Shown one piece after another: positions 54,993 through 64,000 of a stretch of DNA of 64,000 bases. A program made the position numbers and the translations under genes. Position 1 is the stretch's first letter. Each line of letters opens with the position of its first letter. Under the pieces are notes generated by a model. The model had not been told where the DNA came from and ran no database searches. It saw only the letters and a list, made by a program, of their open reading frames with translations. The stretch spans positions 119,318,318-119,382,317 of the forward strand of contig NC_053041.3 of NCBI RefSeq assembly GCF_002575655.3. The letters run 5' to 3'. The DNA comes from Aegilops tauschii subsp. strangulata. Taxonomy: Eukaryota > Streptophyta > Magnoliopsida > Poales > Poaceae.

Positions 54993-56240
54993 ACGCACTT
55001 CCTTGCGTGCGAAGATGTAGCTGGTGGGTCCCCGCAGTCAGGGGAAATGTTTTTTTTCGCGAAATACGGTGGCCCGTCCCGTGGGTCCCCGCTGTCAGGT
55101 GGAGGAATAATTATTTTCCGCGTAATAAGGAGGCACTTCCTTGCTGCGGCTGTGGACCCAGCTTTCAGCCTCTCCATGTACAGTCCACGTCCGATGGAAG
55201 CCGTTCCTTGACCACGTTGACCACGCCGCGTCGAGAGCACCAGGGCGGTGGACGACGGCGAGGCCTAGGAAGGGGATGACACGAAGCCGGGGAAGATGCG
55301 GCAGTGGAAGCCCGCGCGGAGAGGAGTACAAGGGTTCACTGGTTCGGCTGCGGTGTGAGGCTGCCGTCGCCGCAGGGCCTGGCCAGCGGTGGGAATAGTA
55401 GGGGGCGGTGAGTTCTCCGCGGCAGCACAGCCGGCCACGGGAGGCAGGAGCATGCGGCACGACCGGCGCTGCTTTGGGCGGCTGGAGCAACAAGACCAGA
55501 GGTTGAAGATGCACTACGGCTGTTGGATGGACATCATACGGTCACTGGAGCTAGAATCGTGCATATTGACTAAGTTGACAAAGCCCTCCGTCCCCGTCAG
55601 CTTAGTAGGCCCACAAGTCAGCCTGCCACTATACTGGGTCCCAGCTAGCAGGGGGAGTATTCATTTTTATGCGTAATAAGGACGCACTTCCTTGCGTGCG
55701 AAGATATAGCTGGTGGGTCTGAGCTGTCAGCGGCGGTATCGTTTTTTTTCGCGAAATACAGAGGCCCTTTCGGTGGGTCCTAGATGTCAGGTGGAGGAAT
55801 CATTATTTTGCGCGTAATAAGGAGGCATTTCCTTGCATGCGGCCGTGGACCAGCTGTCAGCCTCTCCACGTATAGTCCACTTCAGATGCATGTCGGTCGT
55901 TGACCACGTTGACCAGGCCACGCCGGGAGCACCAGGGCGGTGGACGACGGCGAGGCCTAGGAAGGGAACGACACGGAGGCAGGGAAGACTCGGCAGTTGT
56001 TTCCCACGCGGAGGGGAGTACGACTGTACGAGGGTTTACTGGTTCGTGTGCCGTCGCCGGAGAATAACAACAGGTGTGGGTGAGTAGAGGGATGGCTAGG
56101 ACAGCGATGGGAGTACGGTGGGGCGGTGAAGCCTACGCGGCAGCACAGCCGGCCGCGGGGAGGAGGGAGCAGGCAGTCCCGTCGGTGCTTGTTTGAGCGG
56201 CTGGAGCAGGAAGAGCAGAGATTGAAGAAGCACGACGGTC
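54993..56240. repeat. about 690-bp direct duplication
   Basis: GACGCACTTCCTTGCGTGCG at 54993 recurs at 55681, followed in both by TAGCTGGTGGGTC, GCGAAATAC, GTCAGGTGGAGGAAT, GCGTAATAAGGAGGCA, CAGCCTCTCCA, CAGGGCGGTGGACGACGGCG and GGCTGGAGCA. Each half ends in a short open stretch (RLEQQDQRLKMHYG; RLEQEEQRLKKHDG). A third, shorter copy of the first 60 bp starts near 54920. Confidence 0.75.
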
Positions 56241-56914
56241 GTTGGATGGACATCCAACAGTCACTGCTTGTGCGTCAACCTTTTTTTAGGAAAGCCTCAA
56301 ATCTGTGGAAAACAGCATACAACCCATCTGCCATTATTTCTAATAATTTACAGCCCATTTGCTAATTCTGAAGGTTTTTTTGGAGCCCATATTATTTTTG
56401 TTAGCATTACAGCCCATATTGTGGCCATGGTTAAAAAATTATACGAAATGTTGCATATTTCGGTGCGGTCCGAACTGTTTTTAATCCCGAAATTTCGAGT
56501 CACATTCAAACTGATTTTAAAAATAAATGTATATCAATATAAAATCCAACAAATTGTCCACGCATAAGAATTAATGAAATTTAAAATCTTGAAATGAAAA
56601 AAATAAATAAATTTGAAAGTAATTGCCGGTTTGATGTGTTTTAAAAATGTACAGCCCATTTCTCATTACTGATAGGCCATTTTCTCGTCCAGCCGAATGA
56701 AGCTCTCCTCATCTTGAAAGATTTGCAGCCCAATAGGCCTGACAAAGCGACTTACTTGGCAAATCACAAAAAAACTGGGCTAGCCATTTTCAGAAAGAAA
56801 AAAAACTACTGGGCCGGTCTGTGGTAAACATAAAAGAGAAGGCTGTCTAGACATGCTAGAGTGCCCCGCACAGCCCAGTTGACACCCTGCTTCCGTCTCA
56901 AAAACAAATTAGAT

Positions 56915-57150
56915 AAATGCCACAACAAATATGGCGATTCATGAAAATGCCACTGCAATTTCCAAAGTTTGAAAAATGCCACTGCAATTTTTGCAAACTT
57001 TGGAAAACGCCACTGCAATTTGCAAACTTTGAAAAACGCCACTCCAGACTTCGAAAAATGCCATTGGGGATGGCATGAAATGGCATGTTTCAAAGTTTGG
57101 AAATTGCAATGGCATTTCTTAGAAACACCAGATTTGGAGTGGCATTTTTC
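56915..57150. repeat. GCCACTGCAATTT tandem and inverted array
   Basis: AAATGCCACTGCAATTT or a close variant occurs five times with GCAAACTTTG between, then in inverted form (CAAAGTTTGG, AAATTGCAATGGCATTT) from 57085. Confidence 0.7.
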
Positions 57151-57669
57151 AAATTGACCCAAAACAAAAATAACTGGGTGAGCTGCTGGGTCCCTGATGT
57201 CAGCCGCTCGTTGTGCAACTCTCTCGTTTATTGAGTACGTTGACAATGGCATGGGACCCAGATGTCAGAAATCCATTACAAGGAGCCATTTTTTTATTGG
57301 ATTGAAATAAGGAGGCACTTTTCTTGCGTACTGCCATGACCTTGGCGGGTCCCTGCTGTCATCCTCTCCACGTACAATCATCTCCTGGTTGTGTACGCGT
57401 CAACTTGGTAGGGCCACAAGTCAGCCTCTAAACCCGTGGAGGACAAATACAACCCATTTAAAAAAACAGCCCATTCCATATGTTCAAACGGAAAGTTCAA
57501 CATTCAGAGCAAAGTAACAGGTCTGATCCACATATAGAGTACTGAACTTCCACGTTGACAACCATCATAGCCAAGTTAACTATCTACTTCCACTAATACT
57601 CTAGTAGCGTACAAGTACTAACTTACTCTTAGCTAACTAGACGATGCCGGCCGCCATCTGCGGTACACG

Positions 57670-58182
57670 CTAAGCGCCGGCGTCCTCCGCCTCGCCTCGG
57701 ACTTGCCAGAGGTGCGATAGGGCGCGTTGCTTGCGCGCATTGGCCCTTTCCATGCCGGCGTGGTCCACTGAAGCTTCGGCTTCTAAGCGGGAAACCCACT
57801 TGACGAGCTGGTAGTAAACATCGGCGTCGCGAACGCGTGCGTGCCCGACAGCCTCTAGGGCTATTTGCCGGGCGTCGGCCTCCACGTAGTCGGCCCATGT
57901 GCGGGCGCTCTACTCGCGATTTAGAGCGTCGGTGCGCTGCTGCTCCATGTCCCGCTGGCGGCGCAAATCGGCGATACGCTGCTCATCCGCCAAGCGGTCG
58001 CGCTCCAACAACTCCTGCTCCTCCGCCACGCGGTCGCGCTCCAACAAGTCCTCGATCTCCGCATTGCCATCTAAAGACCGATAGAATGCCTCCTCCCTCC
58101 GTCTGCCTTCCGGTGAAAAACCGAACACTAGTTCCGGCGGTGACCGCCTCCGGCCACGCCTATCGCGGACGAGCGGGGGCAT
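57670..58182 (-). pseudogene. unrecognised coiled-coil protein ORF with one internal stop
   Basis: The ATG at 58182 opens MPPLVRDRRGRRRSPPEL. A heptad-rich, charged middle follows (IEDLLERDRVAEEQELLERD, RLADEQRIADLRRQ), with an 8-residue internal repeat LLERDR. A TAG at 57910-57912 then interrupts, and the same frame continues RTWADYVEADARQIALEA and WVSRLEAEASVDHAG to the stop at 57670. The total is about 170 codons. No family is recognised. The GC-rich codon use against AT-rich surroundings suggests a real, once-functional gene or a captured one. It may belong to E7. Confidence 0.45.
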
Positions 58183-61100
58183 GGCGGATGTGGTGAGAGC
58201 GAGGATAAGTGGCGAGCAACGTCGGGCCGATGGGGGCTTATGAGGATAGGGCGAGTTGGGTCACGGTGCCACCATAGAAGGCCGAGAAACAGTACTTATA
58301 AGCGGAAGGTAGCGCGACGGTCATCGGAATTCAATGCATAATGCAGCAGGCATGGCTTAGCGCGCCAGCTCGCCGTGGAAAACTAGAGAAACTGAAATTC
58401 TGACTGTGCCGTCTCGTCCGTCCGTGCTGGGTCGCACGCCGGCCTTACGGTCAAACGAGTGCACTCGAATCATCTCCCTCCTTGTCAATAATGATTCCAC
58501 GGATTTAAAAGGCTCGCAACAATTAAAGCGCATCTTTTTTCGCATCAGTTAGCTGCCTTAATTACGGCCGGCTGCATGCGGGCACTCAAAATCGCTCGCA
58601 GCCAGTACGCGGAGCAGCATGCAACGAGTCGCAGCCGAGGGCATTAGTTGATGAACTTTAGCTGGGAGATAAGGCATTTGCGAACGTTTTTGCTAGCAGT
58701 TTCTTCAAATTCGCATGGCATTTTCTTCAGAGCAGCTTGTCAGTTTCTTCAGAGGTAGGCATTTCTATTCAAAAAACTGCCACTTCGGATCCTGTGTCGC
58801 AACTAAAACAGCCAGGAGCGCATTAGTAGGCTAGTTAGTGATCAATCGGTAACTTGTAAACACTGAGCGAACAGATATAAGGAACTGTTAATGCATCTCA
58901 ATGATTCATAGATCATATACAAATATGTAGCTCCAAAAGCAAAGATCAGCCACAACTAAAACCAACTAGTACGATTCCCATACATATGATCAACATGTTA
59001 ATGCATCTCAATGATTCACAAATCATATACAAATATGTAGCTCCAAAAGCAAAGATCTAGAAAAAACATATGTTCTTCCTACTAACATGGATGCTTCTCT
59101 TGGCCAACATTTAGTACAGATTGAATGACAAATTTGTTTGTGAAGTCTACAATTCCTCTTGCAAACGTAAGTGGTTTCACCAACAGCTGGAACCATGGGA
59201 ATGAACCACACATGATGGAGGAACATCCACTGCAATATGATTTGGTCTTCTCTTGATCACACGGCGAGACTATTTTCGGAATACAAACTTTAACTTAGGC
59301 AAAATGATGCCCATTGTATAATCAGACCAAAGCAATGAAGCACCTAGTGTTAGCCTATAAATAGTACAGTACTGCTTTTCTACAGTCCATGAAGTGACTA
59401 TCCAATCTTTCTGTGTTTATTTTCAAATGGCACTGCATGCAGTGACTATACTATTCTCTTATGTAGTTCAACCAAAATTGCGGTCACTTTGTGTGTTTGC
59501 TAACTAGCAATGGGCAGACATCTCTGTCTGCACAAATATCAAGCAGCTAGTAAACATATACCCCACCTTGTATTTTCGGTTTAAACATGTCTCTTCCGCT
59601 TAGATCTGTCATGTTTTGCACTGGACAATTTGATACAGTCATGTTTTGCCCTGGACAATTTCATACTGAATTGATTTGCTTGTTCAGAGCAGAAATATAG
59701 CGCCTATTCTTCATCAGACCAAGGATATCCATGTTCGCAGTGATGGAAGAGGTGAAATCGATACAACCAAAACTGAGCATCCAGTCATTGAATCATGTCC
59801 TGCACCTCCAATGTAGGTCCACCCTGCCAATAAATTCACATGCAAACCACTAGTATTACTATCTAATGACAGTACAAAGAGAGTAGCAAGATAGTAGCAA
59901 ACCATGTACCGTCTTAATGAACAGCTCATAGTGCCACCAATTGGATATAAAGGTTTGGGAGAAAACATGCTCCTAATGTTGAACCAGTTGGACTTTTTGT
60001 GCAGTTCCACTACACTCGACCATCCCTGTTTGCATAGATATTGAAAGTGTGATTACTATAAAAGTGGCACTAGTTGAAGCATAGACTCACAAATATAAGA
60101 ATTCCAATTTCTTAATGGGAAAAGGTAGCAAGACTGTTTCTAACCACCTTTTTGAAGGAATAAATAAGGCAACAGAGGCTGATGTCAGAAAGGCATATAT
60201 AGTTCTTTCTGAAAGAATGATCGATTCTTGACCTTTCCTCTTCTTTTAAGCATATTTTGTGCAGTTCAACTAAAATAAAATGCCATCACCGCCTTGACAA
60301 TTCAGTGACACTGTACAAAAGGAAATGACTTAACATTACATCATGATGTCAGGTATGTAGTCGACAGGCATTAGAGACAAACTTACAGACCTCCTCCGAT
60401 AACATAATGAACATTAATTTTAACAAAGGTGTGACTAGCTTTACCGGGATAATTTGAGTGAACTCTACACCCTCTGTTCCTTAATATAAAAGGTTTTTGC
60501 GGTTCAGTTTAAAGTACCCAAACGTTTACTAGTATTTAGAAAAACAGGTAGTAGTTTTCTTGAGCACATATCTGGGAAAGCTTGCCACCCTTTATTTATG
60601 TCCATACGCTAATGCAACACCATTCGAAATTTCGAATACTACAAATATACACTAATCCAGTGGCTAGTGCAACAGTAGAGTAGTTATTTTATTACAGGGT
60701 ACAATACAATGGTTTTACTGAACATATTTCAATAAACTCTGGCACTGGAAGATTTCTATAAGAACTAACAATACAAAATGTAAAGGTAACACGTTTCAGC
60801 ATTGGTATACTAGCTGTGCATGAGCATTAAACCAAATACAAAAGTCTGAAGGTAACTAGCATTATTAACTAATGACAGTATAAAAAATTGCAAACCATGT
60901 ACCTCCAAGGTAAATATCATTTCAAACTCGGGGGGACCTTAAAAATTTCTATCCCAATCTTGATAATCGATCAAACATAAAAACTTGATCGAACGAATCA
61001 AGAGAACAGCCGGAGGAGGAGGTGCCCACTCTTAACCTTTCCTCTTGTCTTCATAATTTTTTGTGCAGTTTAACCAAAATAAAATGACATCAGCGCCTTG

Positions 61101-62704
61101 GCATTTTGGTGACACTGACAAAAAAATTAACTTATCTCATGAAAGTGAGGTATGTAATCTATAAGCATTAACAGTGCAAAAATCTGAAGGTAGTAACAAG
61201 TTTCATCGTTGGTATACTAGTTGTGCAACATCATTAGAATGCCTTAGTTGAAAAATCTTTAATACATCCATAATCAACAGCTAACCCTGAAATAATCCAG
61301 TGACATTAAATGGCATTGCTTAAATTTATCGGTGGCATTAGACTGAGTGCGGCATTAGTTAAATGTGGCATCACTTTAGCAGTAGCATTGCTTGACTTGA
61401 CTGCTGGCGTTATACTAACAGCAAAAAAGTTAGACTAAGAGCATGCGAGGCCCATTCGGACATTGGGCGCGCCAGTACGATGTACCTCCACGGATGCATA
61501 GAGTGGTGAGGGAGGTATGGTTTCCCAGAGCAACAAATATCCAGGCAGCATATGTGGATTACGTCCCATTTTTGTTATGTTTAGCCACCTTTTTCCTATG
61601 TGAGGACAACAAACCGATCGAACTGGTCATTCTCTATTGCGTTGTCATGCCTTTCTACCCTTCTTCAACGAAGAGACACGAGACTCGTTCCTTAGCTACT
61701 GATTTTCCCCTTCTCAACCTAGATGCGGGTTCGATGCCTACTCTCTTGGACAGTACAGTCTCCCTTCCGTTCCTTATTCAACCCAGACATGGATTAGTCT
61801 GCATGAAGTAGGGTTTCCTTTAATAGTGCAAATTAAGGTTTTCGTCTTCGTGACCAGCAGAGCAGAGGATAGCAAATGGGGAAGATGGTGGAGTGGAAAA
61901 AGATCCACATGCAGCGACATGGCAAATGGGGCAATAGAACAAGGGTATGGTTCGAAAAGAGGTAGCATACCTGAGGGTCAGCGGGAAGTGGCTTCGCTCG
62001 TGGTCATCGTCCTCCACACGCACTACGACAACGAGCTTGGGGACGGAGGCCATCCCGCGCGGGCGCTAGGTCTGAGAGGACGGCCTTGTCGTCAGTGCGT
62101 GACCTCGCTCGCCGACGACGAGTGTGTCAACACTGCACGTCCTTTTCTTCCTCGGTGGATCTATGACCACCGGTGAGGAGGGAGAGAGAGGCCGTCTTTT
62201 TTAGATCTGGAGAGAGGGTGATAGTGTGAGAAGCAAGTGGGCAGCCCTTAGCAAGAAAGCTCTGAAGCTCCAGCCTATATATCTTTTTTATACTACTAGT
62301 ACTAGAGGTGGAGTAGTGGTAGAGTAGTTTATATTTTCTCTGCAAACAGTACCAGTTAGTCGTGCTTCAAAACTGAATGGCACGCCATTAAAAAATAAAG
62401 TCGAGAAATAATGCGGCACCTCGGGCCAACGCGGCCAGATCGCATTTTGCACGAGAAATTACACACGATGTTTCGTTGACATGTGGTCCCGTTCCAACAT
62501 GTCAGTGAGACGATGGCGAGTCCTTTTGTACAATTTCCGAAAGGACGTGTAGGCCGGGGCGCCTCTTCGTGTACCGTGGCAAACTGGCAACCGTCCACCG
62601 ACTCTTCGCCTTTCCCTCTCGATTTGGAACTGCTGTCGCACGCTCTTCCTCCCTCCTCCATTTTCCTTCACCCTTCCTTCTGCCATTGTTCGATCGTCTT
62701 CTCC
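58183..62704. other. spacer with diverged duplications, no gene recognised
   Basis: Mostly AT-rich. A 60-bp direct repeat occurs at 58888-58947 and 58998-59057 (TTAATGCATCTCAATGATTC.., AGCTCCAAAAGCAAAGATC). A longer duplication relates 60228-60350 to 61028-61160 (TTTCCTCTT, GTGCAGTTCAACTAAAATAA, GACACTG), and weaker matches pair 59830-59900 with 60850-60910 and 60775-60830 with 61180-61240. A Stowaway-like end is at 60466. The GC-rich 62380-62700 looks like the leader of the next gene. Confidence 0.4.
60466..60545. mobile_element. Stowaway-type MITE fragment
   Basis: ACACCCTCTGTTCCTTAATATAAAAGG resembles the CTCCCTCCGTTCC Stowaway end; the body is cut short near ACTAGTATTTAG. Confidence 0.4.
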
Positions 62705-64000
62705 ATGGAGGGAACAAGCCGGAAACGACCCCGTTATTCTTGCCCCAATCTGAAAGATGACGTGGTGGGGGAACTCATTGATCGGTGCGACGTCATCACC
62801 TCGGCTAGCATGGCAGGTTCGTTCAAGCCCATTCTCGACTCAACTAATAACATCATTACAAGGAACCCAAGGGTCCAGGAGCAGTTTGATCTCCCTTATC
62901 TTCTTCGCTATAAGCCTGTTCGCATGGGCGCGGACGACGGAGGCCTCGCCTTGTGCAAGTTGATGCCGCTTGATAATGATATGTGTGATGTCAAGATGCC
63001 ATCACTTAAGGGTAAGTCCTGGGCTGGCACAAATTGAGATTGGGTTGTTTATATTGGGTACAATTGCGAGTGGGAACTTGTGAATGTGTACACTCGTCAG
63101 CGGATTCCACTTCCAAAAATCTCCGAGTGCCCTGAGGTTGAGCACACAGATGATCTACGTACGTTCAAATACGATCATGGTGACTGTCATCTACTGAAGA
63201 TAGCAATTTGTCGAGTTCCCAACCGCTCTCGGAATTACAAGAACTATCAAGTTGTTGCTATCTTCGACAAGCTTGCTGCCGTCCTTCGTGGTTCGACTGG
63301 ATGGATATTGCTCAAAAATCAGTTTCTATACATGGATGTGTACTGTGATGCAATTGAATACGAGGATCTTGTGTTTGCTGCCACCACTCGTGGCACTGTT
63401 TTTGCATGGGATCCTCGTAGTTTCGGTACGTTTGTCTTCCACCGTAATTATAATTGTTTCATCCACATGCATGCGGGTTAGCAAGTTTCCCTTTACTAAT
63501 TAACCTGTTCTTGTGTTTCCAAGGTCCTGTGAACATTCCACCACCTATACTTGAAAAAATTTATAAGCAAGGGGAGATGACGATGATGATGATCACGAGC
63601 ATGAGGAGGAGCAGAACTTATATACTCAGTGGCGCCTGGCAACTAATTCCGATGGATCACCTCTTCTTGTCTGTATACAATGCATTCAGACTGCTACTAC
63701 TGAGGAAGCAGGTGTTGTCTCCCATGGTCGCCCTCTCCTGACCTATTCCAACACCCGTTGCATGGTATTCAGGACGGATACTAGTGTGCTAGCGCAAACA
63801 CCTTCTCCCTGGTTCAGTATTGATAGTCCTGGAACAAACTCGCTCTTCCTTGGACCAAACTATCCAATGATGGTGAAAGGCGATCCAGCTGCTGTTGACA
63901 CAACGTTACTACCATTTATGAGAAGCAACTGTATCAATACCTCGGACATTTCGGTGGTTCCCTACCCTGGTCCTGATATATGCCGCTTCAGCCTGGATGA
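62705..64000 (+). pseudogene. DUF295/KIB1-4 beta-propeller type protein gene, 3' end beyond window
   Basis: The ATG at 62705 opens MEGTSRKRPRYSCPNLKDDV. Exon 1 runs to 63425 with FDLPYLLRYKPVRMG, WVVYIGYNCEWELVNVYTRQ, LPKISECPEVEHTDDL, HLLKIAICRVPNRSRNY and VFAATTRGTVFAWDP. Exon 2 starts at 63524 (GPVNIPPPILEKIY) and continues, after a one-base shift near 63570, as EEEQNLYTQWRLATNSDGSP, ...SLFLGPNYPM and ICRFSLDE to the edge. These are hallmarks of the plant DUF295 beta-propeller family, often paired with F-boxes. A TGA at 63035 (GTN*DWVV) and the shift make it a likely pseudogene. The earlier in-frame start at 62483 lies in leader-like sequence. Whether it is a resident gene or a passenger of E7 cannot be told here. 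Confidence 0.7.

Larger units (their letters stand above)
53395..57627. mobile_element. CACTA-type element E7, left terminus and interior (right end not found)
   Basis: CACTACAAAAAAAAGACAC starts exactly where the E0 transposase frame stops, followed by TGACATTTTGGGCCG, TTCTGTCATACATATGAC and CTATGACGATAATTGTGAC hairpin-like words. I find no inverted copy (TTTGTAGTG) to 64000, so the element is truncated or continues beyond the window; the end given is only the limit of repeat-like sequence. It holds several tandem repeats and no transposase gene. Confidence 0.5.

Noticed and set aside
61443..61811. 122-codon open frame on the plus strand
   Set aside because: It has an ATG, but the product shows no recognisable domain or repeat, the flanks are AT-rich spacer, and no splice or promoter context supports it.
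1..64000. tRNA or rRNA genes
   Set aside because: No cloverleaf with A and B boxes and no rRNA-like sequence was noticed by reading; a tRNAscan-type search was not possible.
53395..64000. A right-hand CACTA end for E7
   Set aside because: No TTTGTAGTG-type end was found; AC/GT-rich near matches near 57604 and 62280 lack the terminal motif.

Overview
The window looks like intergenic DNA from a large grass genome, most likely Triticeae (wheat, Aegilops, barley or rye). I base this on recognisable Triticeae repeat styles: a Sabrina/WHAM-like LTR, a Fatima-like Gypsy LTR, CACTA elements full of ACCGGT hairpins, and Stowaway and Tourist MITEs. Nearly all of it is nested transposable elements. Family names are from memory; no search was run.

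Layout, oldest layer first. (E0) An old CACTA element supplies the background: subterminal-type repeats at 6335-7477 and 40100-41036, and a minus-strand TNP2-like transposase pseudogene at 41037-41205 plus 51103-53394. (E6) A 9.9-kb Gypsy element, 41206-51102, with 470-bp LTRs and target duplication CCCTC, splits that transposase; the frame resumes across the insertion. It carries gag, pol with two RNase H domains, and an antisense extra gene. (E3) A CACTA-like element, 7478-38715 (termini CACTG../..TAGTG, ACT on both sides), holds fragments of host-type genes: a B3-like domain, a zf-XS gene, a gene joining B3-like and F-box/FBD parts, a 3'-5' exonuclease-like gene and an unknown gene. (E4) A second CACTA, 15939-32327 (CACTAGTG ends, GTG duplication), sits in the intron of the zf-XS gene. 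It carries a transposase pseudogene, a small coiled-coil membrane protein gene and a second gene ending in a Ulp1-like protease domain. (E5) A Copia element, 22123-26749, with identical 141-bp LTRs and no gag, lies inside E4.

At the left edge the 3' end of a Sabrina-like Gypsy element (1-3940) interrupts a third CACTA (E1, 3941-6334), which is the same family as E4 in opposite orientation and is itself inserted in E0. To the right of E3 is a cluster of MITEs (38716-40098), one pair forming a long inverted repeat. From 53395 a further CACTA-type terminus (E7) leads into minisatellites, a 690-bp duplication and a broken coiled-coil ORF. The window ends in a broken DUF295/KIB1-4-type gene (62705 to the edge).

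No intact conventional host gene is certain. The cleanest single-exon coding frame is the exonuclease-like ORF at 37258-37935, inside E3. Most other genes carry premature stops or one-base shifts, many of them CAG-to-TAG changes or homopolymer length changes. Candidate new biology: E3 as a gene-shuffling CACTA with an apparent domain fusion, a snRNA-type promoter followed by a possible short Pol III transcript inside E4, and the small membrane protein encoded beside the E4 transposase.
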